Of a stretch of DNA of 23,493 bases, positions 1 through 10,083 are shown piece by piece. Location: contig JAANBB010000546.1 of NCBI GenBank assembly GCA_014621425.1, positions 1-23,493 on the forward strand, written 5' to 3'. Position 1 is the first letter of the stretch. Every line of letters begins with the position of its first letter. The notes below the pieces were generated by a model that did not search any database, was not told where the DNA came from, and saw only the letters and a program-made list of their open reading frames with translations. The translations under genes were made by a program, and so were the position numbers. Origin of the DNA: Cylindrodendrum hubeiense (Eukaryota > Ascomycota > Sordariomycetes > Hypocreales > Nectriaceae).

Positions 1-3000
1 CAGGTAACTATCGTTTGCCGGGGTTGGCCACCAGCGCATGTTTCAGCGCCGGAGAGATTTTGAGTTACTGGATGGCGCCCGTGAAGGCGCGCCGCACACA
101 GCGCTTTCGGCAAGGCCAATAGCGCCGTGGTCGGCATTCCGATTTCCCCCTCTAAGTTCCCCAGGGCTTCCGTCCGCCGCACCGCCTCCTTCTCTCCTTG
201 TCGCAATTTATCGGCAACCTTTTCTGCACTCAATACCCTTGAAGCTTCAGGCTGTCGGCATCGGCGTGTGCTCGGCCGCCCAGAGTCTCCTGATCCGGGA
301 CCCATCCCAATTCGAGTGATCTGCCCGATGAAGTCTGGATTGCCGACTATATCTGGCGCCAATGATTTGGCGTGTGGTGCAAAGACGTCAATTTGATAGC
401 TGGAATCTGTGCAGCCAACGCCGGAAAATACCACGTAGGGAACCTTCTTCTTGGTCGGAGCCGCAGTACCGCTCTCCCAGCCATCGGTTGCTTTAGCCTG
501 TTCTACAGGCAAACTGATGGCCCGACCGCCGCTTGCATTTGCGCCAGAGAGCGCTACCGGTGGAGTAAACGCATCTGGGGAAACGGGTGGCTCGTACATA
601 TACCCCAAAGCCCGAGTGTTCTTTGCCATGTCGCCTATGGTGGTATATTTCCATCGACGTGGGTCATCATAAGACACTTTGGTACCATTGTCGATGAACG
701 GCTGTAGGGGAAAGTTGGACGTAAACTGGCTGTTGGGGTGAGCTTCCATGAATATGCCCGCGAGGCGGTCCATGTTCGCATGGTAGGAGAGGAAGATAGG
801 GTCAAACGCCGTGTAGGTGTTATCTGCCTAATGAACCATGAGAATGTGACAAGATTAATATGTGATGATTAAAATGGCTTACCATGTCTGGGCCAACGAA
901 GCCGTGGAAGTTATCGTGAACCTGTTCGAAGAGTCCATCGAAATCCATGCGGTAAGGGTACCAAGAATCTGGATTGTCGTCTTTGAAGTTTTGGATGTTT
1001 GCCCATGGAACTCCAAAGTGTTCTGATGTGTGTGAGGAGGTATACGATGACTGACTCAATGCATCGGTGATTTGTTTGTGATACGTTTTGAAGAGATCAA
1101 TCTTCTTGGTCCACTCTGGGGACTTCTCTCTTTCAAAAAGAAACGAGTTACGCGTCACATAGCGGTTCTCGGGACTTTTTGACTTGCCGTTTAGAGATAA
1201 AGCGTATTTGAGCGGATTGCATCGTGTACTTTGATCCTTCGGGGAGATGTAGTGATCGTCAAAGAACACGGAGGGAACACCTGCGTGCGGGGAATCGTAT
1301 TTTGTCGAGTCAACAGCATAGCCGTTCCAGTAAGGAATTGGGAAGTCGATGAGCTCTTCGACGTAAGTCAAAAAGGCTCGATGCCACAAGAACGTTGCCT
1401 CTTGATAGTGAAGGCACCAATCCGCGTCTGTAAATCTGTTAGTCCAGCCGCCAAGGCCGTCATTCTCACTCGGTGCACTTACGAAGTCGCCCAAGCTCTT
1501 GCCACTTGGAGCCAAGTTCGCCGACGCGTAAGACGTCCTCAAGTCTTGACTGGTAGACGGAAAGCTCCTCTGGGGTGAGGCTCATGATGTCCCGCCGAAC
1601 CCGATAGCTTGGGAGGGGGTCAAGTGGTTTGGGGATGATCATCTTGGGACTAATAACGGATGAAGAATTGAGAGGGAATCCGCCATTAGCCCAGGCCCGG
1701 AGAGTTTCTAACGCCTCTTCTGGCCAATAGTCGTGCGGATCCGACGTGATAGGCATGGTTGTCGAACGGAGGTGTCTGTAAATCGACTCGACGCGACTCT
1801 TCACGGAATCGTAATCGTCCAGTTTTAAGCCTGAATAGGCCAACATCTCCTCGATCCAATGTGCGCTCTTCTCGTCTCGTTTATCTTCGGCAATCCAGTA
1901 GGGCTTGGTGAAAAGAGGAAGGACATCATATTCCCATGTGGGGTTTGTCGATGACTTGGCGGAGGAGATGAGTGATGATACATTGCTAACTTGGACGTTC
2001 TTTATGAAAGGGCAGCCACGTTTAGTCGATCGTCGGCCAGCTTTGGTAGAACGCCTAGCGGTGGTAGAGGATCTCAATGCGCCCTGGCAAGGAAGCACCA
2101 ATAGAGACGGCCGCGGGAGAGCCGCGATTGAAAGAGGCCCATTTGGCTCGGGGGAAGGTCCTTGGACGACCTCCGGATCGACGCCCGCAAGGTTGCGTGT
2201 CCATTCCAAGAGAAAGTCTTGTCCACGGGCAGGCATTGGTTGAATTTTGGCATCAGCTGTCATCTCCAAAAAGGGGCTGTCATACGGAATGTTTAATGCG
2301 TATGGCATCGAGGTGTCGAACTCATCAAGTGGTAGAGGTCGGTAAATGCGCCGCCGCGATTCCGCGAGAGAAAGGTAGGATACCAGGGCTTCGGCCTTGG
2401 TTTCTTTTCCTCCAAGGTACCCCTCTATCGCCTTGAAATAGTTGGCGATGTTTTGCTGGTGTGTGTTAAGATCAAGTTTGAGAAGTTGGATGAACTGGTA
2501 CTCTGGGCTGTCCACGATCTGAGCCTTGACGTAGGATGAGTTGTTGACATTGTCAATGAACTGCACATCCAGGTCGTATGTTTTCCCATTCCAAGTGGTA
2601 TTTTGCGGAACATACTGCATCATTACACCGCGTCTCCACGAATATATAGGATTCCAGAAGTCGAGCATCATAAGAGCGTTGAAGGTGTTGGTAGAAAACA
2701 AGCCAAGCCACTTGTTTGGACCCAGCTTCTTCAGTGTCTGCATTTTAACAACACCCTGAGCATCCTCGTATGAAGCTTGAAGAATGTTGAACTGCGCTTG
2801 TCCCTCGTTATCTTGAAGAATGGTTCTGAATGCAAGGACCTTGTCGTCTGGATTGTCAAACCTCTTATCACCACCCATTGCTGTAAGCGGAAGCTCCACA
2901 TAGCCCGGGGGCTTGGGTTCGGATTCAACGACATCGATCCTTTGCATGACACATAAACCTAGTGTTTTGACAGCGGTCTGGTACTCTTCTTCGGTGACGG

Positions 3001-4213
3001 AGACATTTAATCTCGGGGCCTCGCTCTAGTGAAGTTCTTTCGTCAGCCAAAGGTCTGCTCTGAATGTCAGGTGTGTGACATACCAATAAATTAATGAGAC
3101 TAGAGCTGAGTGATTCGTTGTCATAGAAATGATCCAGAGGAATACTGAAGCTTTCGTCGTTGGAATTCATCTTGGCAGCTGCCATATTAATAGTAGTGGT
3201 GAGAAACAGATGTGCTGCCCACCGTGGAACATTCTTCGGCGATGGGAGGAGTCCCGAGGCGGAGAAGAAGTCGTTTTTTACTCGTCGGAGGAACCATGCA
3301 CTGATGCCATCAGTGATCATTTGCTCCAAAACGTCTGGGCCTTCTGTTAGTTGAGAAAGAATGGAGCCGCCGGGCTGTGTAAGGTATGGTGCTGCCATGA
3401 ACTCTTTATTGTTTTCATCGGTGAAGCAGTCGGTGAAGTTGATCGTCGAGTTGTTGTTAAACCAGTGAAGCCAAGGCCTAGATAAAAAATCAGCCGTCGT
3501 ACTTAATCTTGTCCATTCAGCTTACTCGTGGATCTCCTTCATGACGCAGGCTCCGTTCACATGGCCATTGAATGGGCCAAGGTATTCATTTTTACCAAAA
3601 GCATCCATTGAGTTGCCAAAGTAGTTCCAGGTGTTAGTGTTGTTGATTTTATCTCTCTAGTACCATCGTATCAGCAAGGTATCTTCGCCATATTTTACCG
3701 GCTATCTACTGTACCTGGTAGTAGCGGAACGTGAGCCCATCCCATGCTGCCACCTGGAGGAACGCGTTACTGTCCGACAGAAAGGCCGAGCCGACAATAC
3801 AGAGGGTCCATTCCTCCGTTGACAAATTGAAGGCATTGTTCTCATCACCGGTAGAGTGAACAATGGCAACTAGCCGAATGTGAGGATCGAACCAGTCTGC
3901 TTTTGGTACTTCCCCAACAGTAGCAGCGCTACCGTCGGCCACCATGAACATATGTACCTCAACCGGTGGCTTTTTCCCCTTTGACTGATCTACAGCTGTA
4001 AGTATGCCTCATTGGAGCAGCATAGGATTTACACTCACTCCAGAACACATTGATAAGATCATTAAAGTTGTCGACAGAAGCATTGTTACCTATTTGCAAC
4101 CACTTGCCGAAATGGTCCACAAAATTGGCTGCCAGGAAGTCCTCGTCTGCTAAGTGATCCTCGTCATCAGTTCCATTGCGAGTAAAATTTCGATAGTATA
4201 AATCAGGAGCCAT
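1..4213 (-). CDS. Large tyrosinase-like type-3 copper protein, C-terminus cut by window edge
   Basis: Seven exons on the minus strand: 4213-4039, 3995-3715, 3656-3526, 3477-3084, 3025-1483, 1427-883 and 827 to beyond position 1. They encode at least 1298 residues. The ATG at 4213 sits in a good context (CAACATGGC) and no signal peptide follows, so the protein is probably intracellular. Residues ~690-1060 hold the copper domain. CuA is H842, H848 and H857 in GRLHADWCLHYQ...LWHRAFL, with the H-x8-H spacing and WHR of tyrosinases and a C846-x-H848 pair like the Cys-His thioether of fungal tyrosinases. CuB is H1012, H1016 and H1039 in EQVHDNFHG and FLSYHANMDR. Residues ~1145-1205 resemble the tyrosinase C-terminal domain (VVFSGVGCTDSSYQIDVF). 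Known family members oxidise phenols; hemocyanin-like fungal relatives can act in secondary metabolism. The first ~640 residues are unrecognised. The substrate is unknown. The frame is open to the window edge with no stop in 827 nt. Confidence 0.88.
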
Positions 4214-5361
4214 GTTGTGGAATAGGAGCACGGCGCCAGGATGGATTTGTCTTGATCGTGAGCCTGAATTGGTTGCGCACTGGGGGTCCTAAGTGCGCTA
4301 TCACTCTGGCGTATATATGTACTGGCAAGGAGATGTAACAAAGCTAGAGCTGTCAATTATGACTTCCAACTAGAGGAAACTTTAGCATGTGTTGATAAGA
4401 GTACAAAAAGGTTAGAATATTCCGCAAACTCTCAAGAAATTCACGTGGACAGCCAAATGAGAACCATAGGTGGTTAAACACGTTCACTACTAGCAATGAT
4501 GTCATTGGCTTCAATCTCACAAAGCCCTTTTAAGCTTGTTTGTCACAGGCGTTAAAGCGGTGAGCATATTTTGAAGAGTTGTGGCCAGCTGAGATGCATC
4601 CTCGGAGCTTATTCAGATGCAGAAGCGACACAAGACACAAAAGTTGACGAAAATCATGTCCCAATGGGTTCCTTTAGCTTACGATATGTCTATCCTCAGT
4701 GGCCAGCAATCAATAGTGTGAGCTCTAAGCACATGAGGCTGAGACATCGGTATGAGACATTGGCGGGGTGGGATAGTAATGCGATTTCTCAGCTGGTGAT
4801 TGGGAATGTTATGCCGGTAGTTCGCTTCCCCGCTATCCACGATACCACGGGAATCGGGATCAAACCCCGTAAGCAAACCGCGGGTCAGCACTAGTAACCA
4901 AGGAGTATAGCGTGTTATCTAACTATTGATTCAAACTCAGTCAACCAAGAGCATACTGGCTGTGTTCGCATATCGATTCAGAAGGTGGCTTATTGATGAG
5001 CCTTGTAGTCTACTCAAGACCGTGGTCTCGATCTTCCCGATGTCAGCGTGGCTGGCTGAAATCTTACATCGAAGGCCCCTCTATCTGCAATGATCCTGGT
5101 ACTACCTACCTCCATCGTATCTCAAAAATATGACCGTCCGAGAAGCGTTAATGAGGTGGGGTCTAAAGTTGACAGCTGACAATAGCCACTTCTTGGTGGG
5201 CATGAGCATCATGTTATTGGTAGTGACATATCTCACTCAAGCATAAGAAAGATTCTATCCTCAGTAGAAGAACCGCTTTCAAGACCGCCTTGAATAATCC
5301 ACCTACCACCTCAAGTTTCTCCTCATTTGACTTTTCTACCAATTCCTACCAGATCTCCAAC
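4214..5361. other. Divergent intergenic region shared by the tyrosinase-like and 405-aa genes
   Basis: This 1.15-kb region separates two divergently transcribed start codons. It is more AT-rich by eye than the flanking exons. CCAAT pentamers occur on either strand (near 4503, 4661, 4797 and 5216), with a TATA-like box on the tyrosinase side and a pyrimidine-rich leader just before the ATG at 5362. A 107-codon open frame at 4571-4894 has no ATG at its start and resembles nothing I know, so I do not call a gene. The layout would allow co-regulation of both genes. Confidence 0.5.
4312..4318 (-). promoter_or_regulatory. TATA-like box upstream of the tyrosinase-like gene
   Basis: An alternating TATATAT stretch lies about 100 nt upstream of the chosen ATG at 4213. 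Its position fits a core promoter for the minus-strand gene. A CCAAT box on the same strand lies near 4266-4271, between the TATA-like element and the ATG. This is inferred from motif and position only. Confidence 0.35.
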
Positions 5362-6768
5362 ATGTCTCTGAACGTCCAGAAACTTGCCATATTTGACCCT
5401 CCTGGGTATCCTGAGGTCGACGATGGCCTTACTGATTCGCAGAAGCTTGCATGGTCTCAGAAAATTTCCAGGTGGATGGACTCTGAGATTGCGGGCAAGC
5501 CCGGGCAATTTGGGCGTACCAAGCTCCCGCAGTTCTTTAACGGCACTGTCACTGCTTACGACGTCGCGCAGCAACCCGCCGCTATTACATGGATTGGCTT
5601 CCCAAACTTGGTGAGTAAGACATCCACCATCAAGAGATACAACTAAATGTGTGACAGGTACAGCGCGACTACCCCAACGCGCCTAGGCGATGGGAGGAGG
5701 CCGACAGCACCAGAAATAACCAAGACGAGTATTTGGAGTGGTCCGTCAAGAAAAATGGTGATGGCAACATTGAAACTGTCACTTTTACTTGTGAAGGCCC
5801 CGAGGTTAGTCTTCGTTTTGAGCATGTCCATTTAAGTGATACACTAAACTCATTGTTCTGGCAGTACTGGGAGTTTCTGGCCAAGAATGAGCCCGACAAG
5901 CTCAATTCCTTGTATTTGGATATGAACCCAGGATTTAAGGACCAGATGGACCCGTCAGATTGGTGGAATGGCAATAGGTATAACGCGCAGAACAAGTGGA
6001 ATGACTCTACCACAACTGGAACCATTGCCCACCTTGTCCAGCCGAATAACACTCTCTCGGCGGAAGTGGACATTGCAGCCCAGGGTACTGTTATCCGCAA
6101 AGACAAGAACGGCAAGATTATCACGGACCAGACGAAGCTCATCAACTGTTCGGGTTATGGACAGCCACAGCGCAATTCGGACCCTGTGGTAAGTCGAAAC
6201 ATTGACCTAGCTCCTTTCTTCTGAAGTGTTACGAGGTAGTTAGGTACGCTAACAATCCCGTCTCTCATAGATTGGCAGCACCATCAATGCGCTAGCTCGA
6301 AAGGGTTCTTCGGTCTCAATTGCTAACCCTATTGCGCTCTACATCCATCATTTCTCCACTAGCAACTTCCAGCTTGATGTTCAAGGAACCGGCGAGGACA
6401 TGATTGACGTCCCCGATGGCACTTTCAACTGGCAAAGAGGTGACATCGATAAGAACATGGGCTTGAGACTGCAAGTTAAGATTCCCGATGGCATTGTTGG
6501 GGAGGGCCCGGACAACAAGGGTCGGCAGTTGACTGTCAGTGACATCGTGGACAACAAAACCAACAACAACATCCTGTATGGTGCTCAGTTCGCCGACTAT
6601 ATCACCATGACGGTGAAAGGCGTCACTATCGCCGGAGGAAAGCCTGCGGATCCGTTACCATGCCCCGGGCTGCAATCTCGGGCTGAGAGTGGGTTTTCGG
6701 CTTTGGCGGCTGATGCCACGCCGTGCGACGCTTCAACTGCTGAACATACACCCGGTACCAGACTGTGA
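5362..6768 (+). CDS. Conserved-looking 405-aa protein of unknown function, four exons
   Basis: Exons 5362-5610, 5658-5804, 5865-6188 and 6271-6768 join in phase 0 at every junction and give 405 residues. The ATG at 5362 has a good context (CCAACATGTC). The introns are 47, 60 and 82 bp with GTGAGT, GTTAGT and GTAAGT donors; the last carries a GCTAAC branch-like site. I do not recognise the family. Visible features: a charged, Trp-rich middle (YPNAPRRWEEADSTRNNQDE, then EYLEWSV and FTCEGPEYWEFL), an NKWNDSTTTGTIAHL segment at residues 175-189, Cys128 and Cys227, and a His pair at 266-267 (IALYIHHF). There is no signal peptide, membrane segment or low-complexity run except a Pro/Ala-rich C-terminal tail from ~364. 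It is globular and probably cytosolic. The divergent pairing with the tyrosinase-like gene suggests a shared pathway, which is inference. Confidence 0.85.
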
Positions 6769-7978
6769 GGGGGAAATTGGCAGTAAACAACCTGCTATCT
6801 GTTGTAATAGTAACCCAAATTTGAATCGCAATTTAAGGTATCCCCCCAATACGCTGCTACTGCAGGAGATAAAGCAATGGTAGAAGTGCCAAGATCATCT
6901 GGGAGAGTTGATGAATCAAGTTATGTGCTCCAGCGTTAATTTGGAACTCGGATTGAGTGTTATCAGCGTGTTGAATGAGGGATCCAAAAGCCTTCGGCTA
7001 GTAAAGGCAAATTGTGGATTAGGGAAGTAGAAGTGAGAGGTCCAGTTCAATACCCAAGCTATTCAATGCAAGACATAGATAACATGTAGTTTATTCATAT
7101 TCAGTTGTTGATGAACTATGTCGTCTCTCAGGACTATTTCGCCTCACCATCCCCTTGCATTTCTAGATTCGAGAAATGTGAAGTTCGAAACTGTCTGGGG
7201 GCCGTTCACGACTATCTTTTGCCCATATGAATTATCTTAAATCTTACCGCTGGTATGGGCTCGTAGTCTCCATAGCTCACATATTCATCCTGACGTTTTA
7301 TCATCCAGGATTAAACTCAAGTTATTCATTTAAAGACTTGTCTGGGTGGGCTTCTTAATACAAGGGAGAGTGTATAACCAAGAAGTGGCTCATCTCGAGA
7401 TTGGCCATTCAGCCTCATCCAAAAAGCATGTCAAGGTGAAAGAGGATTGCTCGGAGCACATGCGCCAACTCTCGAGATCATACGATGGAGTATTCGGGAA
7501 AAGTCGAATTGCTCTTTGACGTTAGAAATACAGGGGTTGGCTGAGAGGATTCAATTCCCAGTTAGTATACTGCACGATCGGGGGCTTTCTGACGCCGTAA
7601 GACGTTTATGTGAGGGACGATCGGAACAAGTCGGCCATGGTTGTAAGAAAGTGGAGCTTCTCGCGCTGCGCATGGGATGGGAGTGCGGCCCTGCGAACCT
7701 CGACTTTTCAGCCTTCGGATGGTTTTGGAGGATAATCAGATGACTGCTCTGAATTGAATTGCCTCTGAATAGTTCAAAAGGCACTGTTTACCCCGCTGCT
7801 TACGACAAAAGTACTATTCGCACCTCAAAACTCCATCATTGCCTCACACCTTCGTTGTTGACCACCAATTTGTGTGAATTTGCTCAATTTGCATTGAAGA
7901 CGTTGAGAGGAAATAACATCACCTTATTTCTCGTCACGACCAATTACCTGTACAAGTCAATCAGTTGTATCAATCATT
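6769..7978. other. Gene-free intergenic stretch
   Basis: These 1.2 kb hold the 3' flank of the 405-aa gene and the upstream region of the 169-aa membrane protein gene. The part around 6800-7350 is AT-rich with short T/A runs. Open frames such as 7447-7743 lack splice partners, family resemblance or coding-like composition. I see no repeat, RNA gene or mobile element. Confidence 0.6.
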
Positions 7979-8488
7979 ATGGCATCTGGCGCCTTCTTCA
8001 ACCCGCGGACCCTTCTCTTGGTCACGCCTCTCATCTCATCGACATGTACACTCTGGTTCTCGAGGGACCAGGACTTCTTCCTCAGCATCTTCACTGAGCG
8101 CATCGACGAGAAGAAGGCCAACGATGTGCTCCCATCCTACATCACCGGCATGACTTTGAGAGGAACCTCGGCTGTCGTTGGCCTGATCGCTATCACATCT
8201 TTTTCGTCTCTTGCCAATATCTGGCTCTACCGTCCTATCCTCCAAAGCCGTGGGTCGCTCCGCTGGTACGCGTGGACGGCAGCGCTGGCTCTCGGGCACA
8301 TTGCGTGGGTGCCGGCGGTCGCATGGAAGCTCAAGACTTTGATGGATGGCACGGCGGAGGCCGAGGGCACGACGAATGTCGACACAATGAAGAGGTGGTT
8401 GCTGGTCAACTTCACAAGGATGGTGACGACGGATTTGAGCGCTTGGCTGTGCGCTGTCGCGGCCATTTCGACCACCCTCCACGTCTAA
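7979..8488 (+). CDS. Small integral membrane protein, about four helices (distantly DUF1772/anthrone-oxygenase-like)
   Basis: An intronless 169-residue frame starts at an ATG in a CATTATGGC context. Hydrophobic segments lie near residues 10-27, 62-83, 95-115 and 150-167, which suggests four membrane helices with polar loops. A charged loop sits at ~40-55 (TERIDEKKAND). The last segment follows W-L-L-V-N-F-T-R, resembling the W..N..R pattern before the final helix of DUF1772 proteins, a family that includes fungal anthrone oxygenases. Length and topology fit that family, but the resemblance is weak and I cannot confirm it. It lies 1.2 kb downstream of the 405-aa gene on the same strand. It could join the same accessory locus or be an unrelated membrane protein. 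Confidence 0.8.
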   Translation: MASGAFFNPRTLLLVTPLISSTCTLWFSRDQDFFLSIFTERIDEKKANDVLPSYITGMTLRGTSAVVGLIAITSFSSLANIWLYRPILQSRGSLRWYAWTAALALGHIAWVPAVAWKLKTLMDGTAEAEGTTNVDTMKRWLLVNFTRMVTTDLSAWLCAVAAISTTLHV

Positions 8489-10083
8489 TATGGAAGGGCG
8501 GCCTCTGAAACGTCGATGATCTACTCAATCTCGCGTGCAGACATTGGACCTGGGGTATATGACGTGGATTCCATGCGGAGGTGGGAGCATTGGGCACCGG
8601 AGTTGAGCCCCAGGGCTGTATACTAGTTGCGCACATAACACAAACCTTGTTGTCTACTGTAAATCAACAATTGGCAAGCTTTTCTGGGGTTGCTACATGG
8701 AAGTACCGAATACTGAACTAGGGTCTGACGTGGATGTGCTGGACATTTCAAGGGTCGAGGGCCGCCAGGAATGAAAGAAATGGTGCCACTCTCCTCGAAG
8801 GGCCGGTTACGCGTTCTATGCATAGCTGGGGAGACCATCGAGGACCCGTAGTTTGATTGAGATAAACAGAGCAAAACTGGATTGAATCCCTGCCGCTTGT
8901 CTGATTGTGGTTATCGGTATCTTGGATAGGTGGGATGGCTATGAACACGCCCCAAGACGAGAAGGTGAAGAGAGCCGCAAGTACGGGCTATAAACTAGAA
9001 AGATGGTTCAACAGCATGCAGGGAGATAACCCATGGCGAAGCCTTTTCAATTGAGACAGTCGATTAACGAGGCAACGAATTTGAACCAACTCCCCGGAAC
9101 ACCGGCAACATCTCGTAACTAATCATTGTTCGTCTCACTCTCCCGACCGTAGCACTCGGTCCAGAACAGGTCGGCGGCGCAGAATGACGAGCAGGCTGGG
9201 CTCGTTCGTCCGCAAGGGAGACTGACGCCAAAGAAAAGATCATTACTAAGTCGCTTCCCGCGGTCGCCGGGGCGGCGGAGTGGAGTGATGCATGTGCCAG
9301 GGATGAATTTATGGCGTTTAAAGTCGTGCATTACGCGTCTCGTGTGTTTTTTTTTATCACCAAAGCGAACCGCCACATCGAAAGCCGCTTAGATAGATGG
9401 ATGCAGCTACCGCCTTTCCGAGCCTTATGCTATTTACAGTCTAGAGGTCTGCGCCTGAAAGCGGTGGGCTATTTCTGAATTGCATGATTTTCTCGTGTTC
9501 TGTCGAATCTCGGCTCCGTGCTGCCAGTTCCCCTGCTGCTTCGCTCGTTTTCGCTCGGATTTGATCACAAAACGGATTCCGTAACGCCCGGGGGCGCAGC
9601 ATCGGCGACGGTGCCCACGGTCCACCGCGGCGTGGGTGTGGATACGGCTGGTGGAGAGAGCGACAGCGTGTGGGTGGGTATTTGCAGTGGCCGCTAGAGA
9701 CATGTAAGTCGTGCAAAGGAGTTGCGTAGAGGTCTCCATACGAGGATGCGGATGCGTACGTGTGCGTGCGTGTGCGTGCGTGTGCATGTGGGTGTGGGTG
9801 AATGGCGCCGGGCTGCCTCAACCAACCTCGACCAGTCTCGAGAGCTCCAGATAAGAAAACCAGAGCCATTCCCACCGTTCTGAGCCTCGAGCTCTTTTAT
9901 TTTGATCCTGCCGGGTTTGCCCATCACTCTCGTTGAAACAGAACCAGTTCCAACTTCCAACACTAAACGCTATCGCGACCTGAGCATTCCTCCCGGACCC
10001 CTGACACAGTGACACTCGGCACCCAGGCCGCATTGATTCCCGCTTCAAAAGACATAAAGCTGCCTTGAGTCGACTCGCCCGCC
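8489..10083. other. Gene-free region, upstream of the GH16 gene
   Basis: This 1.6-kb gap contains the 3' flank of the membrane protein gene and a long upstream region for the glucanase. From ~9100 it is GC-rich, with a T9 run near 9349-9357 and a TG/CG-rich microsatellite (listed separately). Open frames on the minus strand at 9434-9963 translate the microsatellite into His/Thr/Arg repeats and are not genes. I see no RNA gene. Confidence 0.55.
9752..9800. repeat. TGTGCGTGCG microsatellite, alternating purine/pyrimidine
   Basis: From 9752 to 9790 every base alternates purine and pyrimidine (ATGCGTACGTGTGCGTGCG and onward). It is built from roughly two and a half copies of a TGTGCGTGCG unit and continues to ~9800 as TG-rich sequence with GGG interruptions. 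It lies about 290 bp upstream of the GH16 start codon. Alternating CG/TG tracts are known to favour Z-DNA under supercoiling; any role here is inference. Confidence 0.85.

Noticed and set aside
4571..4894. 107-codon open frame in the divergent intergenic region
   Set aside because: It begins with TTG, not ATG, overlaps an antisense frame of similar size, and shows no domain or splice partners. More likely promoter sequence.
7447..7743. 98-codon open frame downstream of the 405-aa gene
   Set aside because: Isolated, with no recognisable protein features and an overlapping antisense frame of similar length.
9434..9963. Several overlapping minus-strand open frames rich in His, Thr and Arg
   Set aside because: They are produced by the TGTGCGTGCG microsatellite and its GC-rich flanks, in more than one frame at once.
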